Shown here in pieces: positions 1 to 7,234 of a stretch of DNA of 43,425 nucleotides. The translations under genes were made by a program, and so were the position numbers. The notes beneath the pieces were generated by a model. It did not search any database and was not told the origin of the DNA. It worked only from the letters and a program-made list of their open reading frames with translations. Source of the DNA: an uncultured Nodularia sp. GTDB lineage: Bacteria > Cyanobacteriota > Cyanobacteriia > Cyanobacteriales > Nostocaceae. The stretch covers positions 1-43,425 of the forward strand of contig CAIWDD010000027.1 in NCBI GenBank assembly GCA_903911355.1. The letters run 5' to 3'. The first letter of the stretch is position 1. Each line of letters opens with the position of its first letter.

Positions 1-300
1 GCAGCCCTGGTGCGATCGCCATGAAGCTCGACAATCGGGAGCCGGGGGTTAGAAACCCCCGTCTAAAAGCGGAAGTCCGATGAATCCGACTGAATGAGTG
101 TTAAATGTAACTAGATTAAGATTCCCGACTTCTCACATATAGCAACCGCCAAGGTGGTTAGGACACAAACAGAAGATAAAACCATTGAAATTCAAGCGTT
201 TCAAGGCTTCCCCCTGCTCCGGTGCCCCCTGCTATGATATTTTAGGGGCGATCGCCCAAATGATACTGCTCAATGCGATCGCACCCCATCAGTAGGAAGT
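1..300. other. Gene-free left edge with palindromic repeat debris
   Basis: I see no credible gene here. The stretch holds HIP1-type sites near 13-20, 248-255 and 278-285. It also has a GGGGGTT-AGA-AACCCCC hairpin at 44-60, an 'attcccgacttct' arm related to the palindromes at 16.3 and 31.4 kb, and a short hairpin AACCGCC-AA-GGTGGTT near 144-159. It looks like accumulated mobile-repeat remains. Confidence 0.6.
38..103 (+). repeat. Dispersed palindromic repeat, possible IS200/IS605-type end
   Basis: This block matches the reverse complement of 31891-31952 almost base for base: ggagcc, a GGGGTT-loop-AACCCC hairpin, tctaaaagc, gaagtc, atccgactga, gtgtta. Two compact hairpins followed by a short tail resemble the right ends of IS200/IS605-type elements (omega-RNA region). 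No tnpA or tnpB gene is present, so that identity is inference. The repeat relationship itself is read directly. Confidence 0.6.
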
Positions 301-606
301 TCAAAGAATTGTTTTCAGAGGGACAAGTTCAATCATCACTCGTTGATTGAGAGCGTGAGCTATTTTTTCTAGCATTGAAAGGGTGTGTCCTTGGTAATCA
401 GCATCTTCCAGACTGGTAATTACAGCCTGTTTTGTACCAACAAGTTCTGCGAGTTCTTTGTGTGTTAACCCCGCTTTGGTTCTAGCAGAGTAAATCAACT
501 GTGCCACTTGTGCATTGATCAAGGCTTCTTCCACTAGTGTCTCAGCTTCAGGGTCGCTGCTAGTAATTTTGTCAATGATTTTTATGGCGTCGCTAGTCTT
601 AGCCAT
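301..606 (-). CDS. XRE/HigA-like helix-turn-helix regulator (orphan antitoxin?)
   Basis: A 101-residue DNA-binding protein with one XRE/Cro helix-turn-helix at about residues 47-68 (LTHKELAELVGTKQAVITSL). The N-terminal arm is acidic and helical, and the C-terminus (RVMIELVP) is like that of HigA-type antitoxins. Antitoxins of this type normally sit beside a RelE/HigB toxin. None is seen on either side: the upstream neighbour is the receptor gene, 86 bp away, and downstream is gene-free. A near-perfect palindrome just upstream of the start suggests autoregulation. It could equally be a stand-alone transcription factor. Confidence 0.75.
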   Translation of the reverse strand: MAKTSDAIKIIDKITSSDPEAETLVEEALINAQVAQLIYSARTKAGLTHKELAELVGTKQAVITSLEDADYQGHTLSMLEKIAHALNQRVMIELVPLKTIL

Positions 607-617
607 CCTTTGTTTTC

Positions 618-639
618 AATATAACAATATTGCTATATT
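618..639 (-). promoter_or_regulatory. Putative autoregulatory operator of the HTH gene
   Basis: A 22-bp inverted repeat in which only one base pair breaks the symmetry: AATATA-A/G-CAATATTG-C/T-TATATT. Its near edge is 12 bp upstream of the HTH start codon, in the promoter position. XRE-family antitoxins commonly repress their own genes through such palindromes. Binding is inferred. Confidence 0.5.
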
Positions 640-692
640 AGGGCAACAGGAGCATTTGATTAAACCCACAGAGACTTGATTCTGTTGGATTT

Positions 693-2885
693 CTAAAGGT
701 TTGCAGTTACCCCCACACGCACGGTAAACCCTGGGCTATAAATACGGTTGACTTTTTCGTATTGCTCACCCAGGAGGTTTTCTAAATATATGGTCATGGC
801 TGTATTATTGGTCAGGGGAATTTTGCCACTCAGGTCTAAATTGAGGAAGGATGGGCTAAAGTCTGTTGTTGTTTGTCCTGCGGCAGTATTAGTAAATAAG
901 GCTCGTCGCATTCCACTATTATAGGTAAGATACAAGTTCCCTTCCCAGCCGGAATTACGGTAGCTAAGACCACTTTGGGCGACGGAATAAGGTATCAGAC
1001 CTAGTTGTAAACCTGCTTGTGTTCCAGTTTTGATTTGAGCATCTGTATAGGTATAGTTAACAAAACTCGACCACCGGGGAGAAATTTGTAATCTCAGGGC
1101 GGCTTCTAGTCCGTTGGTGTCTACTAACCCTAGATTCTCCCATGTGTTGTTGTTGGGATTAATTGCTAAACGATTGTCTAAACTACTGCCAAAATAGGTA
1201 AATTGTCCTACTAAGTTATCTGTGAGTCTCACATCTGTTCCCATGGTCCAAGATGAGCCGGTTTCTGGTTTTAAGTTAGCGTTGGAGTTCCACCCATGGA
1301 CTGTATCATATAGATATAGTTGATCTAATCCTGGGTTACGCTGTCCCCCGGCCCAACTCCCTCGCAGGGTGACTGTGGGTGTGAGGCTATAACGTAAGCC
1401 ACCACTAGGGTTTAAGTAACTGCCAAATTCTCCATCAAAGCTCTGTCTTAGTCCTAAGTCTACCTGAAAATCTTCACTAACATTGAGGGTATTTACGGCA
1501 AATAAGGCTGTATTTAAGACGCTTCTATTTTGAACGTCGTTGAACTCCTCTCTGTCAGGTCTGGTACTGAAGGTTTCGCCGTTTAATTGAGAGTTTTGTA
1601 AGTCTAATCCCCAGCGGAGTTTGTTATTGGCTGTTAATTGCCAATCATGATCTACTCTGGCGGTAATTTTTTGGCTATCTAACACCCCCCGGCGGTTATA
1701 TACTGCGCCGGTAAAGAATGTGGGGCCATAGGTGCTAAAATAATCTTGATTATATCCTATGGTGGTGGTTAAGTTGGAGCTTTCCCCCCTACCTAGGCGG
1801 GTTTTCCAAGATAACCCTACATTTAAACCATCATGGTCTAATCTGTCTCTTTGCAGCAGGCGGGGAAACCCAAAGTAAACTAAGCCTCGGCGACTGCTAA
1901 GTTTTTTAATGTCTAAATTTAAGGAGTTTTGAGGATCTAAGTCTAAACCAATGCTACCAAAGTAAGTACTGGTGGCTGTGTCTGCATTGGAGAGTAACCC
2001 TTGAGCGTCACGGTTAGCAGCACCTTCGGGGACTGAGTAACGGTTATCGATGAAAAATCTTTCAAAGCTGAAGTTATATCTAACATCATCTACCCCAGCG
2101 CTGTAGGTGACCTGTTGATTATTCAGGTTTAATGAGCCAAATTGTACACTACTATTTAGTTTGGGAGTACTATAGCCTTCTTTGGTAATAATATTCACTA
2201 CTCCCCCAAAGGCTGAGGAACCATATAAAGCTGAGGTGACACCGCTGGATAGTTCTACCCGCTCAATCGCTTCTACGGGAATACTATTTAGGTCTGTTCC
2301 ACCATGATAGGTGCTAATATCATTATTAATTGGTCTGCCATTGATCAGAAATACAGACTGGTTAATTGATGCTCCCCGGTAATATGTCCCTGTGTGAATA
2401 TCAGCACCATGACCAACGTCATTGATGGCAAAACCAGGGATTTTTTTTAAAACATCGGCGACGCTGGTCGCATTTTGTCTTTTAATTTCTTCCTGGTCTA
2501 TGACATACACCGGTGTGGAACCGGAAAAATTATCTGGTTGTCCTACTACTTCTAACAGAATATCTACATCTTCGTTATTTTCGTCTGTGGTAGCTTCTTC
2601 TGGCTCGGTTTCTAAGGTAAATTCAATATCTTGGTTATTTTCGTTTTTCGGATCTTCTGGCTCGGTTTCTAAGGTAAATTCAATGGGTAGGGACTGTTGA
2701 GTTAATAATTCACCCGGGGTAACTGGTAACTCAAGATTTAAATAAGAATTTTTATCAAGAACTGACTCTGTTTGTTGACTTGGGTTGGCAACACTAGGTA
2801 AGCTGATACATAAGCTCTGGACTACAACAGATAACACCACACAATATCTATATCTATTCACTTGGTTTTGGGAACATTTCATCAA
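693..2885 (-). CDS. TonB-dependent outer-membrane receptor (iron/siderophore type)
   Basis: A 730-residue outer-membrane receptor for ligands imported with TonB-ExbB-ExbD energy. A signal peptide (about 1-33) precedes an acidic linker. The plug domain follows at about 115-235, with VADVLKKIPGF, YRGASINQSVFLINGRPIN and the VERVELSSGVTSALYGSSAFGGVVNIITK-type block. A 22-strand beta-barrel then runs to a terminal aromatic-poor VGVTANL. Length is normal for the family. The N-terminus lacks the AMIN domain common in cyanobacterial siderophore receptors and carries a duplicated IEFTLETEPE segment. It lies 82 bp downstream of exbD in the same direction, behind a Fur box, so iron-regulated uptake is the likely role. 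The ligand cannot be read from sequence. Confidence 0.9.
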   Translation of the reverse strand: MMKCSQNQVNRYRYCVVLSVVVQSLCISLPSVANPSQQTESVLDKNSYLNLELPVTPGELLTQQSLPIEFTLETEPEDPKNENNQDIEFTLETEPEEATTDENNEDVDILLEVVGQPDNFSGSTPVYVIDQEEIKRQNATSVADVLKKIPGFAINDVGHGADIHTGTYYRGASINQSVFLINGRPINNDISTYHGGTDLNSIPVEAIERVELSSGVTSALYGSSAFGGVVNIITKEGYSTPKLNSSVQFGSLNLNNQQVTYSAGVDDVRYNFSFERFFIDNRYSVPEGAANRDAQGLLSNADTATSTYFGSIGLDLDPQNSLNLDIKKLSSRRGLVYFGFPRLLQRDRLDHDGLNVGLSWKTRLGRGESSNLTTTIGYNQDYFSTYGPTFFTGAVYNRRGVLDSQKITARVDHDWQLTANNKLRWGLDLQNSQLNGETFSTRPDREEFNDVQNRSVLNTALFAVNTLNVSEDFQVDLGLRQSFDGEFGSYLNPSGGLRYSLTPTVTLRGSWAGGQRNPGLDQLYLYDTVHGWNSNANLKPETGSSWTMGTDVRLTDNLVGQFTYFGSSLDNRLAINPNNNTWENLGLVDTNGLEAALRLQISPRWSSFVNYTYTDAQIKTGTQAGLQLGLIPYSVAQSGLSYRNSGWEGNLYLTYNSGMRRALFTNTAAGQTTTDFSPSFLNLDLSGKIPLTNNTAMTIYLENLLGEQYEKVNRIYSPGFTVRVGVTANL
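2571..2684 (-). repeat. Imperfect 57-bp tandem duplication inside the receptor gene
   Basis: Bases 2571-2627 and 2628-2684 are near-identical. The 31-bp core at 2597-2627 recurs at 2654-2684. The duplication is in frame and doubles a 19-residue acidic linker segment containing IEFTLETEPE between signal peptide and plug. Confidence 0.8.
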
Positions 2886-2967
2886 AATACTATGTGGTAT
2901 TGTCGTTGCTGTAGTTAAATCATGTCAAAAGACAGCCTGTCGTAGTTGAAAACTTAGGGGTACTAAA

Positions 2968-3372
2968 TTAGGGTTTCTGGGTGGCGATCGCTAATTTTAC
3001 TCCTTTTACCTGACGCACCTGATCCATAATTGCAATTACTTGACCATGTTCTACCTTTTGATCAGCATTAATAATTACCATAGGTTCTGATTTCCCCTCT
3101 ACCAAAGTACCGATCCTTTCCCCCAGGGAATTGAGGGGAACTGGTTGACGGTCTAAGCTCACCACCCCTTGACTATCAATGCTGATGGTAATTGTCAAGG
3201 GGGCTGATTGTTGATTAGCTGTGGCTGCCTGTGGTAAGTTAACTGGTAGGCTTTGCGACCTAGTTAAAAACAGAGTTGACATAATAAAGAATGTCAAAAT
3301 AGCAAAGATGACATCAATCATCGGGACGATGTTAATCTGTGCTGGTAAATCTGGTTCATCTTGTAGGCGCAT
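2968..3372 (-). CDS. exbD: ExbD/TolR-type biopolymer transport protein
   Basis: A 134-residue inner-membrane proton-channel subunit that works with ExbB to energise TonB. A cytoplasmic N-terminus precedes one membrane helix (about 15-38, NIVPMIDVIFAILTFFIMST). The helix contains the conserved aspartate of the PMIDV motif that carries the proton. A periplasmic domain follows. The start overlaps the end of exbB by 17 bp, indicating translational coupling, and the receptor gene follows 82 bp later. The three genes form one operon under the Fur box at 4103-4117. Confidence 0.9.
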   Translation of the reverse strand: MRLQDEPDLPAQINIVPMIDVIFAILTFFIMSTLFLTRSQSLPVNLPQAATANQQSAPLTITISIDSQGVVSLDRQPVPLNSLGERIGTLVEGKSEPMVIINADQKVEHGQVIAIMDQVRQVKGVKLAIATQKP

Positions 3373-4018
3373 AATCTTTTTCTCCTGGTTGATGGCGACG
3401 GCGATACAGTAGCTCTAGTTGTCCGCCATATTCCTGGAATAGGGCTATTTGACGCTGATAAAGTCCGCGGAAGGTGTTGGCGAAAAACAGGGTAAATATG
3501 GCAACTATTAACCCGGTAGCCGTAGATACCAAGGCTTCACTAATACCGGAGGTAACCCCTATGGTTTGTGTACCCCCGACATTACCAATATTCAAGGAAG
3601 CAAAGGAAGTAATTAAACCCAAGACAGTACCCAGGAGTCCCAGGAGGGGGGAGAGGTTGATAATGGTGTCAAAAATGTTCTGAAAGCGTTTAAGTCCAGG
3701 TATTTCTGCTTGGGCTTCACTTTCCAAAGCCAAGCGAAATTCTTCTGGGGTGGCTTCCTCTAATTCTAAAGCTGCTAGGAAAATCCGGGATAGGGGTAAA
3801 TTGGCATTGTTTCTGAGTATACCTATGGCAGTAACTAGGTTATCTCTGCGATAGAGTTGTAATACTTCTTGAATGATCCGGTTTTGCCGTCGGTTGATTT
3901 GCAGCCAAAACTTAATCCGTTCAATAATTAGCGCCACCGCTAATACAGAAAACCCCAATAGTGGCCACATGACGATACCACCGGCGCTAAACAGATTATT
4001 GATTGCCATGGAACTCAT
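3356..4018 (-). CDS. exbB: ExbB/TolQ/MotA-type proton channel protein
   Basis: An inner-membrane proton channel partner of ExbD. Three membrane helices are visible: one near the N-terminus (GGIVMWPLLGFSVLAVALII), and two in the C-terminal half containing the family core (LSPLLGLLGTVLGLITSFASL and the GISEALVSTATGLIVAIFTLFF segment). I start it at the internal ATG giving MSSMAINNLF. An upstream ATG at 4066 would add 16 residues rich in Cys and Gln with no family counterpart. It is the first gene of the exbB-exbD-receptor operon, and its start lies 85 bp from the Fur box. Confidence 0.88.
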   Translation of the reverse strand: MSSMAINNLFSAGGIVMWPLLGFSVLAVALIIERIKFWLQINRRQNRIIQEVLQLYRRDNLVTAIGILRNNANLPLSRIFLAALELEEATPEEFRLALESEAQAEIPGLKRFQNIFDTIINLSPLLGLLGTVLGLITSFASLNIGNVGGTQTIGVTSGISEALVSTATGLIVAIFTLFFANTFRGLYQRQIALFQEYGGQLELLYRRRHQPGEKDYAPTR

Positions 4019-4102
4019 TGTTAAACAACAAACACATAAACTAGAAGTATCCTGATATAATTGCAAGTTATTGTCAAGATAATTAGTGAACCTGAGATAG
4101 AA

Positions 4103-4117
4103 TGATAATGATTATCA
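4103..4117. promoter_or_regulatory. Perfect 7-1-7 Fur box between divergent genes
   Basis: TGATAAT-G-ATTATCA is an exact 7-1-7 inverted repeat matching the classical ferric-uptake-regulator site (TGATAATNATTATCA). It lies between exbB on the minus strand and the broken FAD-protein gene on the plus strand, 21 bp upstream of the latter's ATG. It therefore probably represses both directions under iron sufficiency. The related Zur site is similar, but the iron-type operon favours Fur. Confidence 0.8.
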
Positions 4118-4138
4118 CTAGGTTCTATCTATTTATTA

Positions 4139-4441
4139 ATGGTCAATCCTCCATCACCTCCTCTTGACTTAGCTGTTATTGGTGCTGGTCCTCATGCTTT
4201 AACATTGGTAACCCATCTACTGCAAAAACGCCAAACTATCAGCGATCGCTTTTTGGTATTTGACCGATGGCGATCACAATTCGCCGTTTTAGATATACCA
4301 CACCGGCGATCGCCCAGCGCTGCTGCCAGCAGATCGCCGGCGCTAAAATTCAGATACCTAATATGGACTTGCGTCGGACTGTCTATTATGCTATTCTTAA
4401 AAAAGATAAATCTTAATAAGTTTATCAAACCAAAAAAATAA
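4139..4441 (+). pseudogene. Truncated FAD/NAD(P)-binding protein (lysine/ornithine monooxygenase-like)
   Basis: The first 60 or so residues begin like a cyanobacterial FAD/NAD(P)-binding protein: LDLAVIGAGPHALTLVTHLL is a Rossmann GxGxxx-type dinucleotide motif. FLVFD and QFAVLDIPHRRSP follow, corresponding to the 'FAxLxIPHLRSP' block of the family. The segment between FD and QF is shortened. After RSP the similarity stops and a basic, low-complexity tail ends at residue 100, whereas relatives run to several hundred residues. The breakpoint coincides with HIP1 and near-HIP1 sequence (4303-4340). Its Fur box survives. I infer a dead remnant of an iron-regulated flavoenzyme. Confidence 0.7.
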
Positions 4442-4570
4442 AGGCTAATAGGTTAATGTAATCGAATCATGGCAGTTAGCACGAGTGCGACTACTAAAAA
4501 GCTTCAGACCTGCCATCTCCTTTAACCAGAGAGCCAAAATATTCACGAGTTTTCCATTCGATTGATATAC

Positions 4571-4603
4571 CCTGGACTTCTTGGCGAAGTCCGGGTTTTT
4601 TTT
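4571..4603 (+). terminator. Rho-independent terminator
   Basis: A 10-bp stem (CCTGGACTTC with GAAGTCCGGG, one G-T pair) and a 5-nt loop, followed by eight T. It would end plus-strand transcription from the Fur-box promoter. It also sits just beyond the stop of the minus-strand binding-protein gene. Confidence 0.8.
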
Positions 4604-4614
4604 GTCCAGAAGTG

Positions 4615-5637
4615 TCAATGAGGAAATCTTGGGGGAAAAATTAAGTAAGTCCCCCCTAAACCTTCTACAATAGTGCGTGTATTAGCAACCATTAATTTTT
4701 GATAAGTATCGGCTTCGCCACCTGGTTCACCCAGTCCATAAGTATATAATTGCCTTTGAGATACTCTCACATTAGCCGGGGTCGGTACAGATGTCATCAA
4801 CTGTTGGTTAATGGTATTATCGGGAAAAATTGTTGGTACTTGGGCTTGTTCAATAGTTGTCGCCCAATTTGTTAGTTGTGTATCCGTGGGATTTACTATA
4901 CTACTAATATTCTCTAAACCCTTTACCAAAGGGATTTTATAAGCTGTAGCGTAATAATTCATCACATTACTAGTGGCGACTAACTTCCGCTTGTCCTTGG
5001 GGATAGTATCTATCCTGGACTTAATCCAAGTATCGAGTTGAGTAAGTTCATTTTGAATTAATCTGGCGTTATCACTGTAAAATGTGGTATAATCAGGGTT
5101 AATAATTTTGAGATTGTGGCTAATTATCTCCACCATCTTGATGGTGTTCTTGACATCGTGCCAAACATGAGGATTAGCTAATCTCTCGCCAGATGCGAAA
5201 AATTGCTGGGGTTGGGGAACTGCTAGTTGATTTACAGCTACTTTGGGGGTAGAAGTTTTACCTTCTGCAAGTGTTTTGAGCAGTTCTGATTTAAAGTTGT
5301 AACCACTGTGGAAAACTAAGTCAGCTTGGGCGATCGCTTCTTGGTCTCCCGGTCTGGGTTGATAGAAATAAGAGTCGTTATCAGGGGAACCCAAGCAGGT
5401 GAGGTTAATTGTATTTTGCGCCACCTGTTTAGTTAAATCACAGAGTATGGTAGTAGTAGCGACAACTCGGGGAAGATTTTCCTCAATTCTACTGCTTGGC
5501 TGAGTAAATGAGGTAGTTGGTTTTTGATTTGCGCATCCCAGAAAGCCAATTGTTAAAACTACTAAGATACTAGTTAATAAATTATTTGTTAATAAATTAT
5601 TTGATTTACGTGATAGTAGCTTTTTTAGCATCATCAA
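4615..5637 (-). CDS. ZnuA/MntC-family metal-binding lipoprotein with altered metal site
   Basis: A 340-residue cluster A-I (ZnuA/MntC/PsaA) substrate-binding protein. It has a lipobox ending in Cys35 (FLGC), VVATTTILCDLTKQVA at the domain start, and the family C-terminus (GEADTYQKLMVANTRTIVEGLGG). One canonical ligand, NPHVWHD (His157), is kept. The first ligand position, usually DPHxYEP, reads DSYFYQP, so His is replaced by Tyr90. The usual GluThrThr-type ligand region reads IFPDNTI, Asp instead of Glu. The metal specificity is therefore uncertain. No ABC permease or ATPase is adjacent. It is last in a minus-strand row with a COG0523 GTPase, suggesting zinc or related metal homeostasis. NNLLTNNLLT near the N-terminus is a tandem duplication. 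Confidence 0.85.
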   Translation of the reverse strand: MMMLKKLLSRKSNNLLTNNLLTSILVVLTIGFLGCANQKPTTSFTQPSSRIEENLPRVVATTTILCDLTKQVAQNTINLTCLGSPDNDSYFYQPRPGDQEAIAQADLVFHSGYNFKSELLKTLAEGKTSTPKVAVNQLAVPQPQQFFASGERLANPHVWHDVKNTIKMVEIISHNLKIINPDYTTFYSDNARLIQNELTQLDTWIKSRIDTIPKDKRKLVATSNVMNYYATAYKIPLVKGLENISSIVNPTDTQLTNWATTIEQAQVPTIFPDNTINQQLMTSVPTPANVRVSQRQLYTYGLGEPGGEADTYQKLMVANTRTIVEGLGGTYLIFPPRFPH

Positions 5638-5756
5638 TTCCCCAATAGATGTATAAAAAGCATAACTGTTTAAAAATAGTTAAGGGAAAACAAGGGGCAA
5701 ACCAAGAGCCAACCCCTTATTAATATTGATAACATGAATTAGTAATTTAAATGTGC

Positions 5757-6026
5757 TCAAAAATCCACAGATGGTAATCTTCCTTGGAGCATTTCCAATT
5801 TAGACTGAACACAAGTGGCGCAGTTACAACCCAGTTGATCCATAATGGGATTAGATGTTTTACTGACATGAAGGGTTGTGAATCCCCCCCATGGCTGAGA
5901 CTGTACGGAGGTCATCTGTGTAGTAAATGCAGGTTGCAAGCTAGATGCTTGGGCTGGCTTTCCTAGCAGGAGTATAGATGCTAGAAATACTGGAGATGCT
6001 AGTAAAATCATTTTGGCTATATTCAT
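5757..6026 (-). CDS. Small secreted protein with CxCxxC motif
   Basis: 89 residues. The N-terminus is a signal peptide (MILLASPVFLASILLLG...AQA, cleavage near residue 27). The mature part is about 60 residues and ends with a CNCATC motif (Cys67, Cys69, Cys72), a plausible metal or redox site. It lies between a WD40 gene and a metal-binding lipoprotein gene, all on the minus strand with gaps of 73 and 119 bp. A role in extracytoplasmic metal handling is inference from context. I do not recognise a named family. Confidence 0.65.
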   Translation of the reverse strand: MNIAKMILLASPVFLASILLLGKPAQASSLQPAFTTQMTSVQSQPWGGFTTLHVSKTSNPIMDQLGCNCATCVQSKLEMLQGRLPSVDF

Positions 6027-6099
6027 GATTCATACCTAAATAATATTTCTCATCCAGAATAACCAATAAATTACCTAGCTTCAACCTGGTTAACTACCT

Positions 6100-7161
6100 T
6101 TAACTACCGCCGAATCCCTGACCCCGTGAAACCTTAGACCAAACCAGTAACTCCCCCTGATCTCCACCTGCTGCTAAAAACTTACCCTGGGGATGCCAAG
6201 CTAGAGTAGAAAACCCTCTAGAAACACCGGTGAGTACTTGGGTAACCTGTTTGGCTTTTTTCCACAAACATAACCAACCATCACTAGCAGCGGAAGCCAG
6301 GAGGAAACTTTGAGGCGCAAAGGCGATCGCTGTGATCATATCCACATGGTTGGTTAAAATTCGTGCTTCCCAGCCCAAATTTTCATCCTCTAGCTTTTCC
6401 CAAACTACGATACCCTCTACACTCGAAGATGCCAAAATTGGCGCACCCAGTTTAGTAGTGGCTTCTGACCATGCTAAGTGTCTAATTTTACCAGGAAAGC
6501 CCCGCATAATCCAGGGGTCAGGATTATCCCATTCTAAAACAGTGATACTGCGATCCATATTCCCAGAGGCTAGAAATTTACCATCGGGTGACCAAGCCAT
6601 GGCTATACTGACAGTGGATATATCTAAAATATATGGTTCCTGCTCCCAGTTTTGGCTATCCCAAATCTTTACACCTTTATACCCAGAGATTGCTAGGTAT
6701 TGCCCATCACTACGCCAATCAATGGCCAATACTGAGGAGTTATCAAAATTCAGAGTAACAACCACTTCCCTAGTGTCCGCATCCCAGACTTGGACACAAC
6801 GCCCTAAACTAAAGGCTAGTTGATTACCGGAGGGACTCCACCCCAGCTTATCCACCCACGCGGGGGCATTTTCTAAGGTAATAATTAATTCCGTACCTTG
6901 CCAAATTTTTACCTGTCCATTTTGTCCCCCCACAGCTAAAAACTGACCATCTGGAGAAAAAGCTACACAGTCTACTGATGTATTTCCCCCCGTTTGTAAG
7001 GTTGTGAACTGGTTATCATTCACTAGGACAACTTCACCAGCTGCGGAGGTAGCAACTAGGACTTTACCATGGGGAGACCAGGCGATCGCAGTCACATAGT
7101 CGGAAAGAGTCGCGGAATAGTGTTCTTCAAATTCCTTAGATTTACTAGCTGTAGGGTTCAT
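6100..7161 (-). CDS. WD40-repeat beta-propeller protein
   Basis: 353 residues made almost entirely of WD40 repeats. About eight units of the form WSPxGxxLA...VxxW can be counted, for example VAFSPDGQFLAVGGQNGQVK and MAWSPDGKFLASGNMDRSIT. No signal peptide is visible and no enzymatic or STAND-ATPase domain is attached, so it is a free-standing scaffold. It sits 73 bp downstream of the COG0523 GTPase in the same direction. The close spacing suggests a functional link, perhaps a partner of the metallochaperone, but no biochemical role can be read. Confidence 0.85.
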   Translation of the reverse strand: MNPTASKSKEFEEHYSATLSDYVTAIAWSPHGKVLVATSAAGEVVLVNDNQFTTLQTGGNTSVDCVAFSPDGQFLAVGGQNGQVKIWQGTELIITLENAPAWVDKLGWSPSGNQLAFSLGRCVQVWDADTREVVVTLNFDNSSVLAIDWRSDGQYLAISGYKGVKIWDSQNWEQEPYILDISTVSIAMAWSPDGKFLASGNMDRSITVLEWDNPDPWIMRGFPGKIRHLAWSEATTKLGAPILASSSVEGIVVWEKLEDENLGWEARILTNHVDMITAIAFAPQSFLLASAASDGWLCLWKKAKQVTQVLTGVSRGFSTLAWHPQGKFLAAGGDQGELLVWSKVSRGQGFGGS

Positions 7162-7234
7162 AACTCAAAGGGGAATGGGGAAATGGGGAATAAGAAATCA
7201 TCCTTACTCCCTTGTAGCTTAGTCTGTACCTAGT

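Noticed and set aside
6038-6052. Possible Zur box AAATAATATTTCTCA before the CxCxxC protein
   Set aside because: Only about 10 of 14 positions match, too weak in AT-rich DNA.
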